64,000 nt of DNA from positions 132,644 to 196,643 of the forward strand of contig NZ_KB235952.1 of NCBI RefSeq assembly GCF_000332335.1, written 5' to 3'. The first letter of the stretch is position 1. Each line of letters starts with the position of its first letter. Positions 6,978-16,561 of this stretch are shown here, in pieces. Both the position numbers and the translations under genes were made by a program. The notes under the pieces were generated by a model. It saw only the letters and a program-made list of their open reading frames with translations, was not told where the DNA came from and searched no databases. This stretch comes from Kamptonema formosum PCC 10802. GTDB lineage: Bacteria; Cyanobacteriota; Cyanobacteriia; Cyanobacteriales; Oscillatoriaceae.

Positions 6978-9386
6978 ATGCCAATGTTCATGAAACAGCC
7001 GGTAGTAAAAGTTGACACGCTCAGGCTGACATTAGCCGGCATCACCCTGGGCTTTCCCCTAGAGTCCCGCCACAGGCGAGCGGTCAATCGGGCAGCGCAG
7101 CAGGCAGCGCCGGCGCAAAGAATGGTGCGCTCGACGCTGCCAGCAGACGCATTCCCAAATGCTTCCAGGTTTGATGGCGTCAGTGACAAGTTGGAGATGC
7201 CCTACGCACCGGAGCTAAACCCGGCCAGTTTCACGGTAGAGATGTGGGCAATGGTTCAGGGGGGCACCGGCTACCAGTCGGTACTGTCGTCAGTGGCGGG
7301 CTCCCCTCTAGAAGGGCGCAAGGGCTACCTGTTTTGCCTGACGCCCTCACGCCAGTGGCAGTTCTGGATAGGGAGTGGGGAGCCAAAAGCATTCTGGCGG
7401 ACGCTCAGTGGACCGCAGGCGGTGCCAGATGTCTGGACACATCTGGCAGGGACCTACGACCGGCAGTCCCGGACAGTGACATTCTATGTGAGCGGACAGG
7501 AAGTCGGGCGGATAAGTGGCGTGCACTGCGAGCCGAATGACCGCAATCCCACCCGTGTCGGAGCCGGTGCCACAGAGCAGTGGGGGGCGAGCCCTTGCTT
7601 TTTTACCGGCAAAGTGGCGGAGGTTCACATTTGGGATAGGGTGCTCGCAGCGGCGGAGATTCAGGCACTGGCAGCGGGGCAGTCGATAGACGTTCAGGCA
7701 GAACGGATAGGCGAGATGGGTTCCGAGGGGCAGGATGGGGAGCCAAACACCGGCAGCACGAGGGCACAGCGCTCGCCAGCATGGGAGAGCCCGCCCCCAG
7801 ATAGGTTCGCCGGCTTGTCGAGCGCAGTCCCAGAGGCGGCATTGAGTTCCGGAGGGTGGGAGCCGAGTTTTGAGAGTTCTCTGACGCGCTCGCCGGTGGC
7901 GGAACAGCCCCTGGCGTGGACCGAAACGGCCACAGGGAGTCCTGTGTCTGAACCGCAAACCGCGCTCTGGCAAATTGGCAGCCGGGGTCAGGGAGTGCAG
8001 GGGGTGCCGGCGGCGACAGGAGCCTGGACGCCGGTGTACAACTACACGGTAGGAACAGACCCTGACCCGATTAATCGCCCCACCATACCCTCGTGTCTGG
8101 TTCCCGTCACAGCAAACACGATTCCCAATTCAACCAGCCAGCTTAACATACACTTTATCCTGCCAGAGGATTATACTGAAGGGCAGTTGGTTCTCTGTTA
8201 CGACCGCTACGGATCGGGGGAGGACAGCATATTTCTGGACGGGGAAAGGATTGCCACCACACCGGGCGCAGAAAGGGGCAAGCTCAAGCAAAGTCAAATC
8301 CCACTGGGATGGGCTGCCAAAGGCTATCACACCATCTCAATTACAACATCAAACAGTGCGGATAGCGCACACGTAATAGACTACCTGCAACTAAAAACTG
8401 TAAAACCTATGCTTTCTAATCTGACGTCCCAAATTTCTCCCTCAGGCAATCAGTCTCAATCAGGAAGCAGTCAAGAAGGGGGCCTGAGCGCAAGCGGGCA
8501 GCGCGGTCAAGATGCCGGCGGCATGCTGGGGGGATTGCTGTCTCCAGCAACAGGTCTGTTGGGTCAGGCGACAGGGGCGCTCGGAGGGGTCACGGGCGCT
8601 GTGGGTCAGGTGGCAGGGGCTGCAGGAGGCGCAGGCGATCTGCTCGGGCAAGCTACAGGACTGCTGGGAGGCTTGACGGGCGCTGCGGGCGGTCAAGGAG
8701 GAGCGGGCGGTCTGTTGGGCGGTGTGCCGGTGGTGGGAGGTCTGCTGGGCGGCGGCGGTCAAGGCGGGGGCGGCGGCGGTCTGCTAGGAGGTCTGCCCCT
8801 GGTCGGAGGGGTGCTGGATCAAGTGGGCGGGATTGCGGGGGGCCTGCCCCTGGTGGGAGGCGTGCTCGGTCAAGTGGGCGGGATTGCCGGTGGCCTGCCT
8901 GGTGTCGGGGGCGTGCTCGGTTCGCTGCCCGGAGTGGGAGGGCTGCTGGGTCAGGGGGGCGCTGCAGGGGGTGCCGGCGGACAGATGCCGGCTGCCGGTG
9001 CCCTATCCGCCCAAGCCATTGTCCAGCTGGCTCAGCTCGTCGCCCAGATGAATGTGCTCCTGGCCCAGATGACTCAGCTGCTCAACCAGATGGCAGCTGC
9101 CGGTCAGGTTCCAGGCGGGGGAATTCCGGGAATGGGCGGGGGAATTCCGGGAATGGGCGGGGGAATTGTTGGAATGGGCGGGGGAATTGCTGGAATGGGC
9201 GGGGGAATTGCTGGAATGGGTGGGGGAATTGCTGGAATGGGCGGGGGAATTCCTGGACTGGGCAACCTGTCTGCGCAACAGGTGGCGCAACTGCAACAGC
9301 TGGCGCTGCTGCAACAGCAGCACGCGCTCTCACCGCAACAGGTGGCGCAGCTGCAGGCACAAATCCTGCAAGGGGGGCCGAGGTAG
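6978..9386 (+). CDS. LamG-domain protein with glycine-rich repeat C-terminus
   Basis: This 802-residue protein has a LamG/concanavalin-A-like domain at about 55-175 (FDGVSDKLEMPYAPELN, FTVEMWAMVQG, WTHLAGTYD, GKVAEVHIWDRVLAAAEI). After a low-complexity linker, a second beta-sandwich lies at about 375-480 (YTEGQLVLCYDRYGSGEDSI, HTISITTSNS). The rest is glycine-rich, with GLLGG/GVLGQVGGIAGGLP units and seven exact-length GGGIxGM heptapeptides, and ends in an Ala/Gln-rich helix. No signal peptide is evident, so an intracellular scaffold or a protein secreted by another route are both possible. It is 25 bases upstream of the CDC48-like ATPase, which suggests the two work together. Confidence 0.75.
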   Translation: MPMFMKQPVVKVDTLRLTLAGITLGFPLESRHRRAVNRAAQQAAPAQRMVRSTLPADAFPNASRFDGVSDKLEMPYAPELNPASFTVEMWAMVQGGTGYQSVLSSVAGSPLEGRKGYLFCLTPSRQWQFWIGSGEPKAFWRTLSGPQAVPDVWTHLAGTYDRQSRTVTFYVSGQEVGRISGVHCEPNDRNPTRVGAGATEQWGASPCFFTGKVAEVHIWDRVLAAAEIQALAAGQSIDVQAERIGEMGSEGQDGEPNTGSTRAQRSPAWESPPPDRFAGLSSAVPEAALSSGGWEPSFESSLTRSPVAEQPLAWTETATGSPVSEPQTALWQIGSRGQGVQGVPAATGAWTPVYNYTVGTDPDPINRPTIPSCLVPVTANTIPNSTSQLNIHFILPEDYTEGQLVLCYDRYGSGEDSIFLDGERIATTPGAERGKLKQSQIPLGWAAKGYHTISITTSNSADSAHVIDYLQLKTVKPMLSNLTSQISPSGNQSQSGSSQEGGLSASGQRGQDAGGMLGGLLSPATGLLGQATGALGGVTGAVGQVAGAAGGAGDLLGQATGLLGGLTGAAGGQGGAGGLLGGVPVVGGLLGGGGQGGGGGGLLGGLPLVGGVLDQVGGIAGGLPLVGGVLGQVGGIAGGLPGVGGVLGSLPGVGGLLGQGGAAGGAGGQMPAAGALSAQAIVQLAQLVAQMNVLLAQMTQLLNQMAAAGQVPGGGIPGMGGGIPGMGGGIVGMGGGIAGMGGGIAGMGGGIAGMGGGIPGLGNLSAQQVAQLQQLALLQQQHALSPQQVAQLQAQILQGGPR
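9114..9260 (+). repeat. 21-bp coding repeat (GGGIxGM x7)
   Basis: Seven tandem 21-bp units of the type GGCGGGGGAATTNNNGGAAT encode the heptapeptide GGGI-P/V/A-GM. The variable residue changes in blocks (P, P, V, A, A, A, P). High nucleotide identity implies recent expansion. Confidence 0.9.
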
Positions 9387-9411
9387 GAGACTGACAGTGC
9401 TCTGGTGAGCT

Positions 9412-11271
9412 ATGAGACCCTCATGGCGCGAATTGCAAGAATTGCAACAAAAGCTGGCACGGGCAGGAGTGTTTGAGAGAAATGCCAGCCGGCAAGTCTG
9501 GGGCGGCAGCGCTCCGGTAAATTCTCAGGAGCTAGGCTTGCCTGAGTACAGCTTTTTTTCTCAATCAGAAGAACTGCCGGTTAATGCTATGCGAAGTCCG
9601 AGATCTGCTGGGTACAGACCTGTATCGCCCCCTGAGAGTAAGCCGTTTATCCTAGAGCAGGGGGCGCGAGCGTCACTGCAAGAAGTGGGGGGTTTGAGAG
9701 AAGTTCTGGCAGAACTGCAGGATCTGGTAGCGCTACCCCTGAAGCGTCCGGATTTGCTGGCCAGACTGGGTTTGGAGCCGGCACGTGGGGTTTTGCTGGT
9801 CGGACCGCCGGGGACGGGGAAAACCCTGACCGCTCGCGCCCTGTCAGAAGAGCTGGGCGTGAATTACATCGCTCTGGCGGGGCCTGAGATTATAGGGAAA
9901 TACTATGGGGAGGCGGAGCTGCGTTTGCGGCAGGTGTTCCAGAAAGCCACGGCCTCAGCGCCTTGCCTGATTTTTATTGATGAGATTGACAGCCTCGCAC
10001 CCAATCGCTCCACCGTCGAGGGGGAGGTGGAGAAGCGCGTCGTCGCTCAGCTGCTGAGTTTGATGGATGGCTTCGCTCAGCTGAATGGGGTGATTGTGCT
10101 AGCGGCAACCAACTGTCCCGACCGGGTAGACCCCGCCCTGCGCCGTCCGGGCCGGTTTGACCGGGAGGTGCATTTCCGGGTTCCAGACCGGAATGGCCGG
10201 TTGGAAATTCTCAGGATTCACACTCGCTTTATGCCCCTGGAGCCCTCGGTGAATCTGGGGGGGCTCGCGGATCTGGCGGTGGGATTTGTCGGCGCTGATT
10301 TGCGCGCTCTGTGTCAGAAGGCGGCGTATAACGCTTTGCACCGTTTGGCTCCGTCTTTGAACTCAGCGGGAGCGGAGATCCTCAGCATCAGTTACCAGGA
10401 TTTTTTGCAAGCCTTGAAGGATGTCAAGCCCTCCGTCCTGCGCCCAGTGGCGGTGGAAACTCCCACCGTTACCTGGGATCAAATTGGCGGGCTGGAATCG
10501 ATTAAATATATCTTGCAGGAATCTGTAGAGGGCGCGCTGCTCTATCCGGAACTCTACCGGCACATGCGAGCGGTAGCCCCACGGGGGATTCTGCTGTGGG
10601 GTCCGCCGGGAACCGGCAAAACACTGCTGGCCAAAGCTGTAGCGGCTCAGGCAAGGGCAAATTTTATTTCTGTCAATGGACTGGAACTGCACAGCCGCTG
10701 GGTGGGGGCGTCGGAGCAAGCTGTGCGCGAACTGTTTGCGAGAGCCAGGCAAGCTTCGCCCTGCGTGATCTTTATCGATGAAATTGACACTCTTGTGCCG
10801 GTTAGGGGGGGGTCTGACGGGGACTCCGGTGTCAGCGCTCGTGTTGTTGGCCAGCTTCTTACGGAGATAGATGGCATAGAGTCCTGTAACGGCGTTCTGA
10901 TTATTGGTGCTACCAACCGGCCTGATATGATTGACCCCGCTCTGTTGCGAGCCGGTCGTCTGGATTTGCAGCTGAAGGTGGACTTGCCTGATGTTACGAG
11001 CCGGCTGGAAATTTTGCGGGTTCACAATCGCGAGCGCCCCGTGGCAGACGATGTTAACCCTGTCACTTGGGCTGTGCGCACGGAAGGTTGGAATGGTGCC
11101 GAACTCGCACTGCTCTGCAATCAGGCTACCCTGCAAGCGATTCGGCGCTATCGGGTGCAAGGATTCACGAATTTAATGGCTCTCCGTATTGTGGCAGCGG
11201 ATTTTGAAGTGGCCTATCAATTTCTGCTGCAGCGCCGCAACACTGCCGGCAGTCACGGAAGTGGCTCGTAG
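9412..11271 (+). CDS. CDC48/p97-like double AAA ATPase
   Basis: This 619-residue protein has two AAA modules in tandem. Module 1 has Walker A GPPGTGKT at 131-138 and Walker B LIFIDEID; module 2 has GPPGTGKT at 397-404 and VIFIDEID. Second-region-of-homology arginines are in DPALRRPGRFDRE and DPALLRAGRLD. The N-terminal 95 residues are not the p97 N-domain and are unfamiliar. CDC48-class enzymes unfold or remodel protein complexes with ATP. A double AAA of this type is unusual in bacteria and is paired here with a LamG/glycine-repeat protein just upstream. The divergent radical-SAM and coiled-coil genes may belong to the same system. Confidence 0.9.
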   Translation: MRPSWRELQELQQKLARAGVFERNASRQVWGGSAPVNSQELGLPEYSFFSQSEELPVNAMRSPRSAGYRPVSPPESKPFILEQGARASLQEVGGLREVLAELQDLVALPLKRPDLLARLGLEPARGVLLVGPPGTGKTLTARALSEELGVNYIALAGPEIIGKYYGEAELRLRQVFQKATASAPCLIFIDEIDSLAPNRSTVEGEVEKRVVAQLLSLMDGFAQLNGVIVLAATNCPDRVDPALRRPGRFDREVHFRVPDRNGRLEILRIHTRFMPLEPSVNLGGLADLAVGFVGADLRALCQKAAYNALHRLAPSLNSAGAEILSISYQDFLQALKDVKPSVLRPVAVETPTVTWDQIGGLESIKYILQESVEGALLYPELYRHMRAVAPRGILLWGPPGTGKTLLAKAVAAQARANFISVNGLELHSRWVGASEQAVRELFARARQASPCVIFIDEIDTLVPVRGGSDGDSGVSARVVGQLLTEIDGIESCNGVLIIGATNRPDMIDPALLRAGRLDLQLKVDLPDVTSRLEILRVHNRERPVADDVNPVTWAVRTEGWNGAELALLCNQATLQAIRRYRVQGFTNLMALRIVAADFEVAYQFLLQRRNTAGSHGSGS

Positions 11272-11299
11272 GGCGGGCTCGCTCTCAATCTTTGGGAGG

Positions 11300-11460
11300 T
11301 ATAGCAGTATGCACTTAGGTTCGTACCTTTCGGCCTCTTTTGCACCCCCGCACTCCGGCTCCTATTGTTCTAACCCATATTACTGCTGGGATATAGACGT
11401 AGGGGAGGCGGACGCTGGGCCTGAAGGTTTAATGTCCTAATCTAAGTGGCTACTGCTATA
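11300..11460. mobile_element. MITE-like element, copy 2
   Basis: The ends are TATAGCAGTATGCACTTAGG and, inverted, CTAAGTGGCTACTGCTATA. It lies 29 bases after the AAA gene. The right part (GAAGGTTTAATGTCC) is repeated at 49921-49934 inside the composite element of the pot locus. Confidence 0.75.
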
Positions 11461-11564
11461 AAAGATATTTATCCCTCTTCTGTCACTTTGGGGCAATTTG
11501 ACGAATTTGCGCTATTTCAGGCAACGACAGATCCGGCTTTCATCCTTGTTTGACAAAAGAGGGT

Positions 11565-11699
11565 TATAGCAGTATGCACTTAGGTTAGGACATTAGATCG
11601 AGACGTCCGGCGTTAGCGCAGCGGCTCGTAAGCGCTACGCCGTACCTACGCCTTTTTCCCTAGGTCACTGACGTCCTAACCTATATGACTGCTGCTATA
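11565..11699. mobile_element. MITE-like element, copy 3
   Basis: The ends are TATAGCAGTATGCACTTAGG and CCTATATGACTGCTGCTATA. The core includes CCTACGCC and CCTAGGTCACTGACG, shared in inverted form with the copy at 61149-61263. It shares its right TATAG with the next element. Confidence 0.78.
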
Positions 11700-11811
11700 G
11701 CAGCAGCCAGTTAGCTTAGGGCATTAGATCGAGAGGGCACGGAGGGAACGCCTGCCCTACGCCTTTTATCCCTAGGGCACTGATGTCCTAACCAATAGGA
11801 CTGCTGCTATA
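11696..11811. mobile_element. MITE-like element, copy 4, abutting copy 3
   Basis: The left end is TATAGCAGCAGCCAGTTAGC and the right end CCAATAGGACTGCTGCTATA. It contains GAGGGAACGCCTGCCC and CCTAGGGCACTGATG, again shared with the copy at 61149. The tail-to-head arrangement with copy 3 over a common TATAG suggests insertion at an existing end. Confidence 0.75.
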
Positions 11812-12678
11812 TATCAACCGGCTCGTATGGCGCAGGGCGCGGCTTAAGCGCGTTTTTATTTGAGTGGTGAGAGGACATTTGCTGGAAATGTCGCCGGTTG
11901 CAGTGAGGGGTGCCGAAGCAATTAGAGGGTTACTTGAGGAGCCCACTGTCGCATGGCTTCGCGCAATCGCTCCACCTCAGCTGCAACCTGCGCCGCACAC
12001 TGCGGGAGCCACCGGCGCGCATCAGCAATACAGTATCCGGTTAATTGCCTGCCATTAATTTCTCTGCCCTGAACCCCGGAAGGGGGTTCTGTGCCGGCAC
12101 CTCAGGAGTGGGAACGCCGGGAGCATCCCGGTTGTGCAAACAAGCCCAAATGAATGCCACAATGATTTCAGCAGGGGGTAGGAGGAGAAGATTTTTAGGC
12201 CAAGAAATCCCGGAAACGGGATTGAAACGGAACGCCGGGGCTGGCTATACAATTGGAAATCTCTCCCCCTCTGTTTTAATTGCGGTCGGTTGAGCCGGTG
12301 TGATATAATTGTAAGTTTGGCAGTCTCTTCAAAGCCTAAAGATCCCAAATGCCCGCCCTCGCAGCCTCTCAGCGTAATCTGCCGGCTCTGGAATCACCCT
12401 CTGGGAAGCCTTTGGGGCGATTAACCGCCGCTGATAAAAGCTAGACGCCGCTCTGCCTCCTTTGGAAGGAGTGGTCTGACGTCCTGCTGTGCCACGATTA
12501 GGGCTGCCAGTTTTTTTAACTCGCCACAGCTTGAGCGTATCGCAGTCTGGCAGTGCTGCTGCGCTCCAATCGCAATAGATATCAGGATAGCAGAAGATTC
12601 CGTCATTTCTGGGCACGGCAGGGCCGGCTCGGCTACGCCCTCGCCCAACGCCGGTGGGTCGCTGCGCAGCACACAGGC
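11812..12678. other. Non-coding stretch
   Basis: I see no supportable gene. Open frames here are short, without family motifs, and rich in Arg/Ala/Pro as expected from GC-rich non-coding DNA. Confidence 0.55.
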
Positions 12679-12972
12679 TTTCTTGTAGGCGGAAGCGCGC
12701 CACACCGGCCACTCCAATCAAGCCGGGCACGCGCCCCCCGCCGCCGCCAACATCACCGCTGCGCACACCGGCATACCGGCCCCTTGGATGTGGGGGCAGC
12801 CGGTTCCACAAGGGAGGCGGGGGGCTTTCTTGTTGGCGGAAGCCAGCCCGACCGGCCACCCCAATCAAGCCGGGCACGCGCCCCCCCGCCGCCGCCCTCG
12901 ATCACCGCTGCGCACACCGGCACACCGGCCCCTTGGATGTGGGGGCAGCCGGTGAGGCAAACCCCGGAGGCG
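12679..12972. repeat. 147-bp tandem duplication, GC-rich
   Basis: Two copies start with TTTCTTGT-GGCGGAAGC at 12679 and 12826. Both carry CAATCAAGCCGGGCACGCG, a CCGCCGCCGCC run, CACCGCTGCGCACACCGGCA and CCCCTTGGATGTGGGGGCAG, the last of which contains a hairpin-forming CCCC...GGGG. Open frames through it are compositional. Confidence 0.85.
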
Positions 12973-13752
12973 GGCGGAGTTAAAGGCGGTTCAGGCAAAG
13001 GGGCCGACGCTGCCTGCAGGCGGCAAAAATTTTAAGCCAGTCAGGCCATTTCTTCACTGTAGCCTGAGAGCGCCGGTTTTCTGACAGAGAAAGCGATTTG
13101 CCACCGGCACCGGCGTGCGGTGGGGGAGGGGCTGCCGGTGCCGGCGCTCGCGAGCCAGCTGGCAGAAGCCCTGGCGGGGATTAAATTTGCTGGCCATTGG
13201 CCGGCTTAAAGCTAGGAGGAGCCACCCCCTTCAACGAGAGTCTAGCTGTTCTGAGCGCGATGGCAGCAGAGCGCCCGAGGCCGGCCTCGGGCGAGCCGGC
13301 TGGCGAGGGGGTATTGTGCACTGCCTGGGTCGCCGACTGCAAGGGCCTGAAGGGCCGGCCATCATAAACTACTGCTTTCAAAGCCGGTGGGCCTGCCTGC
13401 GATTTGAGGCTCCCACTCTGCTGTTATTGGTCTATCTTTCCATCTTTTTTTTTATCTGCCCCTTTCAAGACTTCGCAAGGGGACATTCTCCTTTGACAGC
13501 GGAATGGCCAGCCGGCTTCCTTCAGGCTTTTACTGCTTCCCGAACCCAGCAGTCCCAATTGTTAAATTTTGTTAAATCTCTGTAAACCACACTTTTTGGC
13601 TAGACACTTTCAAAAAATCGCGCTAAAATAGTAAGCAGAGCAGACGAAGAGGGTCGGGAGAGCCCAAGGGGCCACCTAAAATACTAAATTTACTGGCTAG
13701 TCCGCTCACTCCAGTCCAGTGTCTAACTTAGAAGTTGCAGAGTGTGTCGACC

Positions 13753-14409
13753 ATGAAAGAGCTTTTAACCGACTACATAAATCCGCGCTATCTCACAATC
13801 GTGATGGACGATATCGCTAACGGTACGGGAAAGTCTGCCCATACGCTGTCCTTCCCAAAACAAAAGCCCAAGCACGAAAAACCGGAAGATGCCTGGAAAT
13901 GGGACTACATCTTTTTAATTGTTGTTGAGGGGGAAGGGGGACTCTTTTGCAGCTATCGCATCCTGCGGTGCTGGCTGGAGTCGGTGATTCACTTGCTGGC
14001 CAAGTGTGGGGAATGGGCAGAGCTTGAAAAATTGATTAAGCTGACGGAAATGGACATAGAGACCCATGCCTACACTGACGCGAACAAACAGGCATTGCGG
14101 GCGGTGTTGCAGAAGCAAAAAGTCCGGTTGCAACAGCTAAAAGCTAAAGCCATCACCTTTGAGAAAGCCCTAGAGCGCGCCAAATGGTGGGTGTTTCTCT
14201 TTAAGTCCTGTATGAGCAAGCGTTACTGGAATTTGGCCAATAAATTGAAGGACGTACACAAGGGTTACTTCGATCACTACCCAGAACTGCTGGAGTGGGT
14301 GGAGCAGGTGGCCCTCGAACAGCTCGAATGGCTGCGCCAATCGAAATCGCGGTCCCGGAAGCGCTGGCAGGTACAGGATCGGTGCCGCCGAGGTCTGGCC
14401 CAACTCTGA
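13753..14409 (+). CDS. Unknown 218-residue protein
   Basis: I do not recognise this protein. It starts MKELLTDYINPRYLTIVMDD at ATG 13753; a TTG start 18 bases upstream is also possible. It contains aromatic segments (WKWDYIFLIVVEGEGG, YRILRCWLESVIHLLA) and a helical middle (ALRAVLQKQKVRLQQLKAKA) with several Trp/Lys clusters, and ends in a basic tail (RQSKSRSRKRWQVQDRCRR). No membrane segment or signal peptide is clear. It is isolated: non-coding DNA lies on both sides for more than 700 bases. The ordered amphipathic pattern argues that it is expressed, but function is unknown. Confidence 0.6.
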   Translation: MKELLTDYINPRYLTIVMDDIANGTGKSAHTLSFPKQKPKHEKPEDAWKWDYIFLIVVEGEGGLFCSYRILRCWLESVIHLLAKCGEWAELEKLIKLTEMDIETHAYTDANKQALRAVLQKQKVRLQQLKAKAITFEKALERAKWWVFLFKSCMSKRYWNLANKLKDVHKGYFDHYPELLEWVEQVALEQLEWLRQSKSRSRKRWQVQDRCRRGLAQL

Positions 14410-15450
14410 AACGGCTGACCGCCTGGAGTAACGAGCGCCTGCGCAGTGGGGTTCTGGCACAGCCGTGGCGTGCCGCTGGGAAACTTAGGGCTACCTTCGA
14501 GATGGCCGGCACATCAACGCTGGCAATGAAATAAGACTTCCCCTCAGCCCGGGAGAACCGGCCCCAGGCGCTGCGGGTACGGCTTGACAAACCGTATCTG
14601 GGGGATGAGCGCTCTCCGCGCAGGGGAGGGGGCACAATAAGAACAGCTCTGTGTGTTTAACTGAGGTCGCCCCGGCACTTGCCTGCGGAGGACAGTCACT
14701 GCCATTGCTTAAATCCAGCGTCTCCCATGCCTGGAACAAGTCCGGGCGCAACCTTGGGGCGCTCTTGTCACCCTGGAAGGGGGTGCGCCGGTGCCCAGTT
14801 GGGGTGGCTCTGGCGGCGGCTCTGGGAGGGAAGGTGGGGATTGCGGGGATGGGGGGAGAGATGTTCCGCCCCTGAGGCAAATTTATCTATTTTCCGGAAG
14901 AATACTTATATACAAAATCGGTCTGGAGTCGGGTTTATTTAAAAACTTTTTTGCCGGATAATTTGTTGTTGGCTCGCTCGCGTGATAGTAAAGCAGGCGG
15001 GAGGGCGGAGGAATGTTCCCGCCGGCCTCGGGCTGGCCCGCCTGTATTTATTGGGCCCAGTGCCGGCGTGCGAGAGCTGTCACGCTCTCCCCAGCAGACT
15101 GTTTTTGGCGGAGCTGTTTTTCACAGCCACGGTCTACCCGGCATGACTTCCCAGAGTTTACTCTCATTCTTTAGGGATTGCCGCTCAGGTTTTACGCATT
15201 TAATTTGCACTATCTATTTCTATTCTCTCCTTCCGGGGCGAGGCAGGACGCTCCCCTTAGCCTATAGTAACGCAATCTGGAGGCACTGCCTCTTTTAAAC
15301 GGAAAAGCAGGTTAAAAGCCTAACAGCTTAATGCCGGCAGGGGGAGAGGGGGCCCGAAGTAGGGCGAGCCGGCATTGAAGCCCCTCTCAAAAGAGCCTTC
15401 TGGGGCTTGTGGGCAATCACCGGCACTGCCGGGGTGGGGTGGGAGGACAG
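14410..15450. other. Non-coding stretch with a degenerate copy of the 214-bp repeat
   Basis: No gene is supported. At about 14892-14935 the sequence TTCCGGAAGAATACTTATAT...GTCGGG is a diverged, inverted relative of the unit tandemly repeated at 29886-30381. The rest shows only compositional open frames. Confidence 0.5.
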
Positions 15451-15940
15451 GTATTGGGGCGAGGGGGCATTGCTTTGAGCCGAAGGCATTCAGTGCCGGT
15501 AGGGAGCGATCTAAGAAGCGCTCGCGGCAGGTGTGGGGGATCGCCGGCACCCCCGGTGCGGGAAGACGAGTATTGGGGCGAGGGGGCATTGCTTTGAGCC
15601 GAAGGCATTCAGTGCCGGCACAGGTGCAGGGGCGTTTACCGGTGGGAGGGCGGGTATTGGGGCGAGGGGGCATTGCTTTGAGCCGAAGGCATTCAGTGCC
15701 GGTAGGGAGCGATCTAAGAAGCGCTCGCGGCAGGTGTGGGGAATCGCCGGCACCCCCGGTGCGGGAAGACGAGTATTGGGGCGAGGGGGCATTGCTTTGA
15801 GCCGAAGGCATTCAGTGCCGGTAGGGAGCGATTAAAGGAGCGCTCGCGGCAGGTGTGGGGAATCGCCGGCACCACCGGTGCGGGAAGACTGGTATTGGCG
15901 CGACGGGGGCGTTGCTTTCAGCCAGAGATCCGGAGTGCCG
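15451..15940. repeat. 119-bp tandem repeat, five units
   Basis: The marker GTATTGGGGCGAGGGGGCAT starts at about 15451, 15570, 15654, 15773 and (diverged) 15892. The spacings are about 119, 84, 119 and 119 bases, so one unit has an internal deletion or replacement. Units share GAGCCGAAGGCATTCAGTGC and AGCGCTCGCGGCAGGTGTGG. Several frames stay open through the array, but none looks like a protein. Confidence 0.88.
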
Positions 15941-16561
15941 GCACCGGCGGGCGATTCCCCTCGGCTGCGAGTGCCCGTGCCCGCTGCAATAGCAACAGCG
16001 CTGCTGCTGTCCCGCACTGGTGAGTTGCAACTTCGGCGCACTTGGCGCTCCTGTGATAAATTAAGCTTTATAATGGCATCTACCGGCTAGAACAATATTC
16101 CTAAATCCCCACTTCCAAGGGCTGTGGAGATGATTCCTCTTTTAAGGCCAATAAAGTTGATGGCCTGCGGATTCTACGCCGGCTCTCCCTTGAGAATTCT
16201 AAAGAAAATCTAATCCGGAGATCCGGTGGGTGCGCTACAACCGGCACCGGCAGCGCCAGCAGGAGGATTGCTCCTGTAAAATTGCGGTTGCGGCAGGCAA
16301 GCAGGCATCTTTCCTGACTGGCAGACATCTTCGATGAACCCGCCCCTGCCCGCCCTCGACTCCCACACGAGCGCGCCGGTGCCGGCTGCCCGGATAAATT
16401 TGATTGCCGGCAAATCAAACCTCTTGCCAGCGAGAGAATAATACAGCATATAAACTATAGGACATCACAGCAGGAGCAAGCCTTGCCGGCACAAAGGTGA
16501 AACAGCAGCGCCACCGGTTGCAGGCACTCCGCAGTCACACGAGCGCAGTAACACAACAAGT

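Noticed and set aside
12553-13035. Possible plus-strand protein across the GC-rich duplication
   Set aside because: Arg/Pro/Ala-rich product of a repeat; not conserved in sense and no start signal.
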